Origin: Paenibacillus_AR mesotrionivorans
GTDB taxonomy: Bacteria; Bacillota; Bacilli; Paenibacillales; NBRC-103111
DNA: 64,000 nucleotides
Reading direction: 5' to 3'
Assembly (NCBI RefSeq): GCF_046098205.1
Contig: NZ_JBJURJ010000002.1
Location: 372,001-436,000 of the forward strand
Made by a program: the position numbers and the translations under genes. Positions 42,163-50,736 of this stretch are shown here, in pieces (positions within the stretch are counted from its first letter, which is position 1; each line of letters starts with the position of its first letter). Below the pieces are notes generated by a model. The model saw nothing but the letters and a program-made list of their open reading frames with translations, ran no database searches and was not told the DNA's origin.

Positions 42163-43152
42163 TTACTTCTTGATCCAGTGCATCATTTCACGCAGCTCAC
42201 GGCCGGTCACTTCAAGCTGATGCTCGGACTCGGCGCGGCGGGTAGCGGTCAGGAACGCACGGTTGGATTGGTTCTCCAGGATGAAATCCCGTGCGAACTT
42301 GCCTTGTTGGATGTCGGACAGGACGCGCTTCATTTCCTTCTTGGTTTCGTCGGTTACGATGCGGGGGCCGGTCACATAGTCGCCGTATTCCGCAGTATTG
42401 GAGATGGAGTGGCGCATTGCTGCCAGACCGCCTTCATAGATCAGGTCCACGATGAGCTTCAGCTCGTGGAGACATTCGAAGTAGGCCATTTCCGGCGCAT
42501 ATCCGGCTTCCACCAGGGTTTCAAAGCCGGCCTTGATCAGTGCGGAGGTACCGCCGCACAATACGGCTTGTTCGCCGAAGAGGTCGGTTTCGGTTTCTTC
42601 GCGGAAAGAGGTTTCGAATACGCCTGCACGGGTGCAGCCTATGCCCTTGGCATAGGCCAGGCCGATTTGGGTAGCGAGGCCGGTTGCATCCTGGTGGATG
42701 GCTACCAGGCCCGGAACGCCGAAGCCTTCCACATAGGTGCGGCGCACCATGTGGCCGGGGGATTTAGGAGCAACCAGCAGCACGTCCTTGTCGGCGGAAG
42801 GCACGATTTGGCCGAAGTGAACGTTGAAGCCGTGGGAGAACATGATGGTGGCGCCCTTTTTCAGGTTGGGCTCGATTTCTTCCTTGTATACCTTGGCTTG
42901 GGTTTCGTCAGGCAGGAGGATTTGGATGACATCCGCTTTGGCGGCTGCATCAGCCACTTCCAGCACTTCGAAGCCGTCGTTTTTGGCAGTTTCCCAGGAC
43001 TTGCCGGGGCGGAGGCCGATGATAACGGACAGGCCGCTGTCACGCAGGTTTTGGGCTTGTGCGTGGCCTTGGCTGCCATAGCCGATAATTGCGATTGTTT
43101 TACCTTGAAGTACACTCAGGTCTGCGTCTTTTTCATAGAAAATCTTGGCCAT
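42163..43152 (-). CDS. ilvC: Ketol-acid reductoisomerase (class I)
   Basis: 329 residues, the short class I form. It converts acetolactate or acetohydroxybutyrate to the dihydroxy acid with NADPH and Mg. The Rossmann motif is AIIGYGSQGHAQAQNLRDSG, followed by the conserved GLRPGKSW; the knotted C-terminal domain has the metal ligands in DLFGEQAVLCGG and YFECLHELKLIVDLIYEGG. AAGGAGG is 10 bases from the ATG. It is 940 bp downstream of ilvN, separated by repeats, so it may have its own promoter. Confidence 0.97.
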   Translation of the reverse strand: MAKIFYEKDADLSVLQGKTIAIIGYGSQGHAQAQNLRDSGLSVIIGLRPGKSWETAKNDGFEVLEVADAAAKADVIQILLPDETQAKVYKEEIEPNLKKGATIMFSHGFNVHFGQIVPSADKDVLLVAPKSPGHMVRRTYVEGFGVPGLVAIHQDATGLATQIGLAYAKGIGCTRAGVFETSFREETETDLFGEQAVLCGGTSALIKAGFETLVEAGYAPEMAYFECLHELKLIVDLIYEGGLAAMRHSISNTAEYGDYVTGPRIVTDETKKEMKRVLSDIQQGKFARDFILENQSNRAFLTATRRAESEHQLEVTGRELREMMHWIKK

Positions 43153-43270
43153 TGCGATATTTCCTCCTTGGATGTACGCCTGATGGGCGTCGTCAATAGT
43201 TCAAGTCCCTCCGAAGCGGACGCCGCAGAAGACGGTGGACACGGGCTGGCTGTGGGGCCGCTCAATTTCA

Positions 43271-43395
43271 ACGTCTCTTAGCGAGGACTCCCTTGGGAGC
43301 CTGCCGCCAACTTCACAACGTCTCTTAGCGAGGACACCCTGGGGAGCCCCCCGCCAACTTCAACGTCTCTTAGCGAGATGCCTTTGGGGCCACCG
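43271..43395. repeat. Three tandem copies of a 45-47 bp unit
   Basis: The sequence ACGTCTCTTAGCGAG begins at 43271, 43318 and 43363, and the intervening CTT/GGGAGCC...CCGCCAACTTCA is also repeated. It lies in the gap between ilvC and ilvN. Confidence 0.8.
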
Positions 43396-43619
43396 CCTGC
43401 CACTCCACGCTGCCCGTCTTCTCGGGCGTCCGCTCCCGGATAGGGAGGCTTGTGATTAAACCCTATTATAACTCCAATCATGTAAAGCATTAAAGTGGGA
43501 AAATTAAATTTAGCAACTATTTAGCATCAATTGATGTAAGAATTCGCTTTTCCAGAGATTCTTACCGGAGCAGGGAACGCTCGAATCCGCCAACTTTCTC
43601 TGCGAACCCCGGGGTTCTA

Positions 43620-44010
43620 CTCTCTAACGGAGCTGAGAAGCGCTTAGAAGGAAAATTCGTCTTCTTCAGTTCCGTAACGGAACTGAGACGCCCTTAAACA
43701 CTAATTTTACTCTCAGATCCGCCTCATTTGCCCCGTAAGAGTCGCTGAGTTCCGTTAGAATACAAACGGTGCGATTTTAGCCGACTAAGGGTCGCTGAGT
43801 TCCGTTAGCGTCCCAAGGCCATCGTAGCTTTGCAGGTAAATGCCACTGAGTTCCGTTTGAGTGGAATCAACGCGATTCGTCGGCTAAGGGCTGCTGAGTT
43901 CCGTTAGAACCCAGCATAGGGGAGTTTTAACCGCTAAGCGTTGTAGCGTTCCGGTAGCGTCGTACAGACTTCGGTGTTTTGTCAGTAAGGGCTGCTGAGT
44001 TTCGTTTGTG
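43620..44010. repeat. Regularly spaced GCTGAGTTCCGTTAG repeats
   Basis: CTGAGTTCCGTT-type units begin at 43745, 43795, 43846, 43894, about 43943 and 43995, a period of about 50 bases, usually preceded by CTAAGGG. Inverted units occur near 43625 and 43674. No open frame covers them. Confidence 0.75.
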
Positions 44011-44091
44011 TCCCGGCCAGCGCAGCCAACTTAGCGTCCAGCCGCCGGAGTCAAACGTAAGCTCCGGCAGCCGTTCCTGCTCAACAAAATT

Positions 44092-44583
44092 CTACTTAAC
44101 CGCCCCACGCACCATCGCTGTGGCTCCCGTGCGGGACAGCTCCTTGATCCGGTAGGGGCGCAGCACCTCGACCATGGCGTCGATTTTTTCGGAATCGCCC
44201 ACCACCTGCACGATCATACTGCTGGGGCCGATGTCCACCACCGAGGCGCGGAAGGTTTCCACGATGCTCACAATCTCGGGGCGGGCGGAGGGTTCGGCAT
44301 GGACCTTGATCAGGGCAAGCTCCCGGGCCACCATGGGGTTGGCGCTCAGGTCCACCACCTTGATGACGTCGATGATCTTGTACAGCTGCTTTTCCACCTG
44401 CTCCATAGTCTTATCGTCGCCAGTGGTCACGATAACCATGCGGGAGAGCCCCTTTTCCTCGGATTCCCCCACCGTTATGCTTTCGATATTAAAGCCCCGC
44501 CGGCCGAAGAGGCCGGACACCCGCTGCAGGACCCCGGGCTGGTCATTCACAAGAACTGATATAGTGTGCTTCGTTGGCTTCAT
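44092..44583 (-). CDS. ilvN: Acetolactate synthase regulatory subunit
   Basis: 163 residues from the ATG at 44583 (GGGGG 9 bases upstream; an ATG at 44592 is too close to that site). The N-terminal ACT domain (ISVLVNDQPGVLQRVSGLFGRRGFNIESITVG) binds the feedback inhibitor valine, and the C-terminal half (about 80-160) is the small-subunit C-terminal domain. It forms a complex with IlvB. It overlaps the ilvB end by about 40 bases, so the two are translationally coupled. Confidence 0.96.
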   Translation of the reverse strand: MKPTKHTISVLVNDQPGVLQRVSGLFGRRGFNIESITVGESEEKGLSRMVIVTTGDDKTMEQVEKQLYKIIDVIKVVDLSANPMVARELALIKVHAEPSARPEIVSIVETFRASVVDIGPSSMIVQVVGDSEKIDAMVEVLRPYRIKELSRTGATAMVRGAVK

Positions 44584-46330
44584 CCACTTCATCCCCCATC
44601 AGCATCTCATCTATCGTGCTTCCAACTGTAACCATGGGATAAACATTCTCATGCTTGCGGACCACAAACTCCACCAGAACCGGACCGTCGGTATCCATGG
44701 CTTCCTGCCAGGCCGCCCGGGCTTCCTCTTTGTTCCGGGCCCGCAACCCCTTCACCCCGTAAGCCTCCGCCAGCTTCACAAAGTCGGGGCTGCCCGCCAG
44801 ATCGATATGGCTGTAGCGGTTATCGTAGATGAGCTCCTGCCACTGCCGGACCATCCCAAGCACCTGATTGTTGATAACCACAATCTTCACCGGGATTTTA
44901 TTGAGGGCGCAAACTGCCAGCTCCTGGGAGCACATCTGCATACCGCCGTCACCGTTGACGGAGATAACCAACCGGTCCGGATTGCCCATTTGGGCTCCGA
45001 TCGCCGAAGGGAAGCCAAAACCCATCGTACCCAGTCCGCCGGAGGTAACCAATGCACGGGGATGGTTGAACTTGTAATATTGAGCAACCCACATCTGGTG
45101 CTGGCCTACGTCGGTGGTGACGATGGCTTCACCGTTGGTGGTGTCATGCAGCATTTCGATGACCCATTGGGGCTTCAGCTCTTTGTCCGAATCGTTATAG
45201 CGCAGGGGGAAATTCCGTTTACTTTCGGCGATCTCCGCGATCCAGGCCTCCGAGTTGGCGCGTTTAGCCTTGGTGTTGGCGTAAGCCAGCACGTACTTCA
45301 CATCGCCTACACAGGGAATCTCTGTAGGTACGTTCTTGCCGATTTCCGCCGGGTCCACATCGATGTGGGCAATCTTCGCCTTGGGGGCAAAACCCGCCAG
45401 CTTGGAGGTTACCCGGTCGTCGAAACGGGCGCCGATGGAGATGAGCAGGTCCGCATTCTGGATGGCTTTATTGGCGGTAAAAGTTCCGTGCATACCGGGC
45501 ATGCCCATCCACAGCTCGTGGGCGCTGGGGAAGCCGCCAAGGCCAAGCAGAGTAGTAGTGACGGGAATCCGGGTTTTGTCCACGAATTCGATAAGCTCTG
45601 CAGAGGCTCCTGCGTAGACAACGCCGCCTCCGGCGAGAATGACGGGGCGTTCTGCCTTTTCGATGGCCGCCAGGATTTTCTCTACCTGCTTTTTATTCGG
45701 ATCGGTGGTGGGGTTGTAGCCCCGGATGCTGATTTTATCGTTAATGGCCGGTTTAAATACCGTTGTATGGGACGAGATGTCCTTGGGAATGTCGATGAGC
45801 ACGGGGCCCTTGCGTCCCGTATTGGCAATATGGAAGGCCTCATGGATCACCCGCGGCAGGTCCTCCACGTTGCGCACCAGATAGTTGTGCTTGGTAATCG
45901 GCATGGTGATGCCGGTAATATCCGCTTCCTGGAAGGCATCGGTACCAATGAGTGGGGTTGCCACGTTGCCCGTAATGACCACCAGCGGCACAGAATCCAT
46001 ATAGGCGGTGGCGATGCCGGTTACCAGGTTAGTTGCACCAGGGCCGGAGGTGGCGATACAAACGCCCACTTCACCGGTGGTGCGGGCATAACCGTCGGCT
46101 GCATGGATGGCGCCTTGCTCATGGCGGGTTAAAAGATGTTTAAAGTCGGGATTGTTGTGCATGGCGTCATAAATGTATAGGACCGCTCCACCAGGATAGC
46201 CGAAGACGCATTCCACACCTTCCAGCAAGAGGCAGCGAAGCAATATTTCCGAGCCGGAAATCACATCGGGCGCCAGCAGCCTTTCTCTCAGTTCCCCATT
46301 CAGCACCTTAGCCTGATTTTCGATACTCAT
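44543..46330 (-). CDS. ilvB: Acetolactate synthase catalytic subunit
   Basis: 595 residues from the ATG at 46330 (GGGGAGG upstream). A ThDP- and FAD-dependent enzyme that joins two pyruvates, or pyruvate and 2-oxobutyrate, in valine/leucine/isoleucine synthesis. The activating Glu is in YPGGAVLYIYDAMHN...RHEQGAIHAADGYAR, the FAD region is the middle domain, and the ThDP-Mg motif is GDGGMQMCSQELAVCALNKIPVKIVVINN. The C-terminal extension runs over the ilvN start. Expression is governed by the T-box leader upstream. Confidence 0.97.
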   Translation of the reverse strand: MSIENQAKVLNGELRERLLAPDVISGSEILLRCLLLEGVECVFGYPGGAVLYIYDAMHNNPDFKHLLTRHEQGAIHAADGYARTTGEVGVCIATSGPGATNLVTGIATAYMDSVPLVVITGNVATPLIGTDAFQEADITGITMPITKHNYLVRNVEDLPRVIHEAFHIANTGRKGPVLIDIPKDISSHTTVFKPAINDKISIRGYNPTTDPNKKQVEKILAAIEKAERPVILAGGGVVYAGASAELIEFVDKTRIPVTTTLLGLGGFPSAHELWMGMPGMHGTFTANKAIQNADLLISIGARFDDRVTSKLAGFAPKAKIAHIDVDPAEIGKNVPTEIPCVGDVKYVLAYANTKAKRANSEAWIAEIAESKRNFPLRYNDSDKELKPQWVIEMLHDTTNGEAIVTTDVGQHQMWVAQYYKFNHPRALVTSGGLGTMGFGFPSAIGAQMGNPDRLVISVNGDGGMQMCSQELAVCALNKIPVKIVVINNQVLGMVRQWQELIYDNRYSHIDLAGSPDFVKLAEAYGVKGLRARNKEEARAAWQEAMDTDGPVLVEFVVRKHENVYPMVTVGSTIDEMLMGDEVDEANEAHYISSCE

Positions 46331-46389
46331 AGTGATCCTCCCCTCAATGTATGGAGCAAGCATATATCAGCTGCTTCACCAGAAAACCA

Positions 46390-46744
46390 AAAAACCCCTT
46401 CCGTCCCGACGCTAAAGAAGCGTACGAAGGGACGAAAGGGGTTAGCTTCCGTGGTACCACCCATGGTTTGCGGCCGCTCTCGCGAACGGCAGCCTTGACA
46501 AGTACGAGCACCGCGCATGCAGCGGTCCTGATACTCCGACACGGTAACGTGTGTCCTCCCGGTTCCCCCTAATAGCCATATCCGGTTTTGCCTCCGTATA
46601 TGCTTTTCAGGAAAACAGCTCCGAGGTGAGCTCGTTAATAAGGGATTAAGGCATTGGTCTCAGCTAACCCGCTGCTCTCTGGTTCATAAGAGCCCTTATC
46701 ACTTCGTCCTCATCATAGCCGTTGCAGCAATTTTCTTAATATTG
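46390..46744 (-). promoter_or_regulatory. T-box leader of ilvBN, probable leucine specifier
   Basis: On the minus strand the conserved T-box core GGGTGGTACCACGG lies at 46449-46462, followed by a terminator in which AACCCCTTTCGTCCC pairs with GGGACGGAAGGGGTT (46393-46443) before six T residues. Upstream is a stem I with GACGAAG, AGAGAGCAGCGGG and GCTGAGA elements. The likely specifier is CTC (Leu) at 46628-46630, in the context GAG-CTC-ACC. Uncharged tRNA-Leu would prevent termination and turn on the operon. The specifier is assigned by eye. Confidence 0.85.
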
Positions 46745-46750
46745 AGGATT

Positions 46751-46779
46751 ATTATAGGCAACATTACTCGGTGTGTCAA
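46751..46779 (-). promoter_or_regulatory. Consensus sigma-A promoter of the ilvBN operon
   Basis: TTGACA (46774-46779), a 17-base spacer and TATAAT (46751-46756) on the minus strand, immediately before the T-box leader. Confidence 0.85.
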
Positions 46780-46885
46780 GGGTGATTCCGGAAAAAAATC
46801 GGAGTAAAAAATTCCCGCCGCCAAGGCAAATCACGGCTGAGAATGGCTGACCCGCCTTATCTCCGGGTTGTAACCGTCTACACGA

Positions 46886-47062
46886 AATGCAAAACTGCAG
46901 TTATTTTGGGCGTTTCATGTCACAAATGCAGCCTTAACTGCAAAACTGCAGTTATTTCACTAAGCCGGTGGGGCAAACGGGATTTTCGAGTAAAATAAAT
47001 GTATTTTTGCAGGATGGAGCATAGTTTGGAGCGGGAGACGGCAAATAACTGCACTTTTGCAG
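46886..47062. repeat. CTGCAGTTATTT repeats
   Basis: Direct copies of TGCAAAACTGCAGTTATTT at about 46888-46907 and 46938-46957, and one inverted diverged copy at 47043-47062 (AAATAACTGCACTTTTGCAG). The gap 46780-47126 shows nothing else. Confidence 0.7.
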
Positions 47063-47126
47063 CTGAGTGGGTCATCTCCAGCCGCCCAACCGCCCGACCA
47101 GCAGCAGCCTCCAGCACCAGTCAACC

Positions 47127-49559
47127 TTACGCCCTCCCGGCTTCCTCCACCACGAACAACCGCGCCTCCCCTGCGGGAAGCACCATGGTGAATCTTCCGC
47201 CCGCCAGCAGAATCTCGCCGGATGAGGCCAGCTCCCGGAGGAGAACAGCTGACGTACCGGCTGGAAGCTCACCTGCCGCACTGACCCCTTGCTCACCAAA
47301 ATTGGCTGCCAGCAGATAACGCAGCCCGTCAGCACCCTTCACCAGCACCACCCGGACAGCTTCTGCCGCACCCTCCACAGAAATAGCAGCGCATCCCCCG
47401 CCTACAGCAAGTTCCCCCGTCTCCTGGGGACCGGCGTCCGCCAATACGGCAAAGCCCGTATCCACCAGCACCGTATCCGGCGGCACATCCCGCAGACTGT
47501 TCCAAAACGGGCTGCAGATTTCATCGGCATACAGCATACCCAGCGTATCGGACTGATGCCTGTGCTTCAGGCCGATCTGCCTGCGGCCGGGACGGTACAA
47601 GGTCAGCGGCTCATCCCCGTAAGCCTGGACCACCCCCAGCCTTCCGTCCACATTCAGCCAACGCGAACCCGTGTTAATCCGCTGTCCGCTCCCCTGCTGA
47701 TCCGTTTCAATTCGCTGTCCGTTCCCCTGCTGACCCGTACCAATCCGCTGTCCGCTTCCTCCGGTCAGTCCCCCCATCCCGGCGCGCCCCTCCGCACCGC
47801 CTGCCGGGTTTGTCCCGTTCCTCCGCTCGGTGCCAATATGCTCCCCGCCGCCTGCTCCCTCCAGCACTGCTTCCGTCTGCCCGTACCGGTACGTCCTGCG
47901 GCTGCCGTTGAACACATCGTTGGGCACATGAAGCAGCAGTCCCCGCACGGAGGAGATATAGCTGCGTGTGACGGTTTTGGCATATTGCAGAGCCACCACG
48001 GTGCAGTCATCCGGCAGCGCGGCAACAGCCGTCTGCGATACCGCCAGCACATCCCGGCTCTGCTGCTCGGCCAGAAGCTCCCCGGAGCAGGCCAGCGCCT
48101 TGCCCCAGGTCACAAACCCGCCTTCAAACATCCGATGGGCATGGGATACCGTCTGATACTCATTCAACACCCCGGTTCCCCGGATCCGGCCCGCCAAATT
48201 ATAACGCCACTCCGCCAGATCGCTGCCGTCCGCCGGCAGGCAGAGTCCCTGGGGCCCTTCGGCGGCCAGCCATGTCCAGGAGGCGATACGCCTCTCTCCC
48301 TTGACGAAGCAGGCCCCATGGTACGTGTCCTTCCAAACATACGGCACAGCGGGTTTGTACAAGCCGCCCTCACCCCGCCCGCCGGGTAGACCCTCAAACA
48401 GCCTCCGCCAATATGCGCCATAGGACAAGCTCACCGCCCGGTCCGATTCCAGCCGGGTGTAATACAGGGGAGACACCCGCTTCAGCTCCGCACACCGGGC
48501 GGACAAATAGCTGCCGTCCCCATTGGCCGCCATTTCCGCCTGCACCTGCCCAAGCCAGCCCGCCTCCAGAGCCGGGCAATCCTCATCCCCGAACACATCC
48601 GCCGCCAGCAGCAGCGCAGGAAGCAAATAATCCTGGCAATAGCAGTATCTCACCCGGGTATCTCCGCCCAAACGAATCAGCCGCCCGTCCGGGAACAGCA
48701 TGGGTTTCACCGTGTCCCACAGCTCCCGCACATGATGGTACAGCGCTTCAGGCGGAGCTATACCCAGCCCTTTGAAGGTAAAATGGAGCATGGCCGCATT
48801 GGACAGGCAGATGACCATATACCCCACATTCAGATACCCGTGGTGGTTCAGGGCATACGATTCCTCGAGGAAGTTATCCCCCACAAACCACTCCAATACC
48901 GGCCTGCCGTCAACCACAGCAGCCGACAGAGCATCGGATGCAACCGATACAGCATTGACCAGAAAACGCGAGCCCTTCTCCCTGTATGCCTCCGCCCGGG
49001 GTGTACCCGGATAAAGGGCGGCAGTACGGTGCAGCAGGCTGCCGTTCCACAGATTGGATTCCGGCTTATTGCGGCCGGATTCGTTCAAGGGATGGCCCAG
49101 AATCTCATAATGGTCCAAGAGCCAGTCGCTTTCCGACACCAGCATCCTGCGCAGAAGCTCCCTGTCCTCTGCCGTCAGATGCTCTTCAATGGCCTCCACA
49201 CCGTGCATCATCCGCTCCACGCCCAACGCACTGATCCAAGTATGCCCCCAGGAGGTGCCGTCCTCGCACTGATAACTCCCCTCCACATGGCTCTCCAGCG
49301 TAAACCGGAGCATCCGCAATGCGCTGTCCAGCAGCTCTGTCCGGCTCATGCCGGTCCGGGTGCTGTCCGTCCCGGGGTCTGCAGCCAAAACGGCGATGGC
49401 GGCAAAAGCCTTTTGATGGGTCTGCATCCCCCAGCCGTTATATCCGGTTCCGTAACAAAGCAGCTCCTTCCGCGCCGGAGGCGTATAGCAGTATTCCGTG
49501 AACGGCTTCACCCACGGCTCCAGCAAACGCAAATAATCCGCATGTCCAATCGTCCCCAT
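47127..49559 (-). CDS. Large toroid-type protein of unknown activity
   Basis: About 810 residues from the ATG at 49559 (GGGGTGG upstream). No signal peptide. The N-terminal 400 residues are helical and resemble heparinase II/III-like or other alpha/alpha-toroid enzymes (YNGWGMQTHQKAFAAIAVLA, DGTSWGHTWISALGVERMMHG, NFLEESYALNHHGYLNVGYM); the rest is beta rich. I cannot assign a family; a polysaccharide lyase or glycosidase acting on an imported oligosaccharide is a guess. A low-complexity insert near residues 600-635 repeats G-x-G-Q-R-I three times. The divergent AraC gene at 49681 is the likely regulator. Confidence 0.7.
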   Translation of the reverse strand: MGTIGHADYLRLLEPWVKPFTEYCYTPPARKELLCYGTGYNGWGMQTHQKAFAAIAVLAADPGTDSTRTGMSRTELLDSALRMLRFTLESHVEGSYQCEDGTSWGHTWISALGVERMMHGVEAIEEHLTAEDRELLRRMLVSESDWLLDHYEILGHPLNESGRNKPESNLWNGSLLHRTAALYPGTPRAEAYREKGSRFLVNAVSVASDALSAAVVDGRPVLEWFVGDNFLEESYALNHHGYLNVGYMVICLSNAAMLHFTFKGLGIAPPEALYHHVRELWDTVKPMLFPDGRLIRLGGDTRVRYCYCQDYLLPALLLAADVFGDEDCPALEAGWLGQVQAEMAANGDGSYLSARCAELKRVSPLYYTRLESDRAVSLSYGAYWRRLFEGLPGGRGEGGLYKPAVPYVWKDTYHGACFVKGERRIASWTWLAAEGPQGLCLPADGSDLAEWRYNLAGRIRGTGVLNEYQTVSHAHRMFEGGFVTWGKALACSGELLAEQQSRDVLAVSQTAVAALPDDCTVVALQYAKTVTRSYISSVRGLLLHVPNDVFNGSRRTYRYGQTEAVLEGAGGGEHIGTERRNGTNPAGGAEGRAGMGGLTGGSGQRIGTGQQGNGQRIETDQQGSGQRINTGSRWLNVDGRLGVVQAYGDEPLTLYRPGRRQIGLKHRHQSDTLGMLYADEICSPFWNSLRDVPPDTVLVDTGFAVLADAGPQETGELAVGGGCAAISVEGAAEAVRVVLVKGADGLRYLLAANFGEQGVSAAGELPAGTSAVLLRELASSGEILLAGGRFTMVLPAGEARLFVVEEAGRA
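47676..47775. repeat. 33-bp coding minisatellite
   Basis: Units start at 47676, 47709 and 47742 with an exact 33-bp period (about three copies), encoding an 11-residue G-S/N-G-Q-R-I-x-T-x-x-x repeat inside the toroid-type protein. Confidence 0.8.
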
Positions 49560-49680
49560 TCTTCCACCCCGCTTGTAGAATTGGTTTCTCCACAATCCTG
49601 ATTATAGGCCTGGAAGATAAGAACGTATTTAGGTATAGTAAGCTTATATTTGTATAAAACAAACCGAAGGGACCGCCGCC

Positions 49681-50556
49681 ATGACCGGTATACCCGTAAC
49701 CGCCTTAGCCTTCAGCGATATTGCACCGCATGTCCGTTACGTCCAGCACGTTACCCTGGACCCCGCCATCACCGGCCTATGGAAAAAGCTCTACGACCAC
49801 CGGCTGACCTACATATGCAGCGGCACCGGAGAAATTCATATCGAAAACCAGGCGTATGTCTGCCAAAAGGGCGATCTTTTCTATTGGGGGCCGGATGTGC
49901 CCTACGCCGTCCACCGGGATGCGGAGAATCCGCTGACGGTTATGAATGTCCACTTTGACTTTACCCAGGCCCACCGGCAAAAGCGTTTTATGCCTCCGGC
50001 CCCCTTCCTCCCCCAATTCCGGGCGGAGCTGATTACAGAAAAGGTGGAGCTCTCGGATGCCCCCTTGTTCACCAAGCCCTTCCGCCTGCCTGCCAGCTTT
50101 CAAAGCGAACGCCCGCTTCTCCAGATGGTGGAGGAATACAGGCTGCAGAAGCTGTTCAGCGGCCCCGCCCTCAATGGAATGCTGTTGAGCCTCCTGGTCT
50201 GCGTATACCGGCAATTGGCCCATCAGGGGGAATCCGCCCGACAGCACCGGGAGCTGGTTGAAGTAATCATGGACTATATCCACAGCAACCTGAACCAGCC
50301 TTTGACTAACCAGGCCTTAGCCGACCGCTTCAGCTTCCATCCCAATTATCTGAACCGCCTGTTTGTCCGGCATACCGGGACGCCGCTCCACCGGTATATC
50401 CTGAATACCAAAGCGGATAAGGCCGTAGAACTGCTTCACTCCACGGCCATGCCTGTTACCGAGATCGCCCAAACCCTGGGCTTTTGCGACCTCAGTCATT
50501 TCTCCAAATTCTTCAAGGAACGGTATGGTATAAGCCCCTCCGGCCTGCGGCTGTAA
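49681..50556 (+). CDS. AraC-family regulator
   Basis: 291 residues. An N-terminal cupin-like sensor (about 20-100; YICSGTGEIHIENQAYVCQKGDLFYWGPDVPYAVHRD) and a C-terminal double helix-turn-helix (about 190-290; LTNQALADRFSFHPNYLNRLFVRHTGTPLHRYI and VTEIAQTLGFCDLSHFSKFFKERYGISPSGLR). AAGGGA is 8 bases from the ATG. It is divergent from the toroid-type gene and probably controls it. Confidence 0.9.
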   Translation: MTGIPVTALAFSDIAPHVRYVQHVTLDPAITGLWKKLYDHRLTYICSGTGEIHIENQAYVCQKGDLFYWGPDVPYAVHRDAENPLTVMNVHFDFTQAHRQKRFMPPAPFLPQFRAELITEKVELSDAPLFTKPFRLPASFQSERPLLQMVEEYRLQKLFSGPALNGMLLSLLVCVYRQLAHQGESARQHRELVEVIMDYIHSNLNQPLTNQALADRFSFHPNYLNRLFVRHTGTPLHRYILNTKADKAVELLHSTAMPVTEIAQTLGFCDLSHFSKFFKERYGISPSGLRL

Positions 50557-50736
50557 CCGGATTGCTTCTTGAAATCCTCCGTTCTGCCCTTATAATGCTG
50601 ATAGAGACACTCATGCTGCGGTTCCCGCTGCACCATAGACCGATGAAATGTCGGAGAAGGCCCTCAAATCGGCTTTTGCCGTTTTCGAGGCATATACCGC
50701 AGATAAAGCGGAATTTCGGGAAGAGAAGGGAAACCA

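Noticed and set aside
40552..43281. A 909-codon open frame on the plus strand opposite leuA and ilvC
   Set aside because: It lies entirely antisense to two unmistakable enzymes, has no ribosome site and no recognisable domain; it is a by-product of GC-rich codon use.
43620..44010. CRISPR array
   Set aside because: The spacing is regular but the repeated units are only 12-18 bp and degenerate, the in-between sequence is related among units, and no cas genes are near.
44174..46132. A 652-codon plus-strand open frame opposite ilvN and ilvB
   Set aside because: Antisense shadow of conserved genes without start signals or domains.
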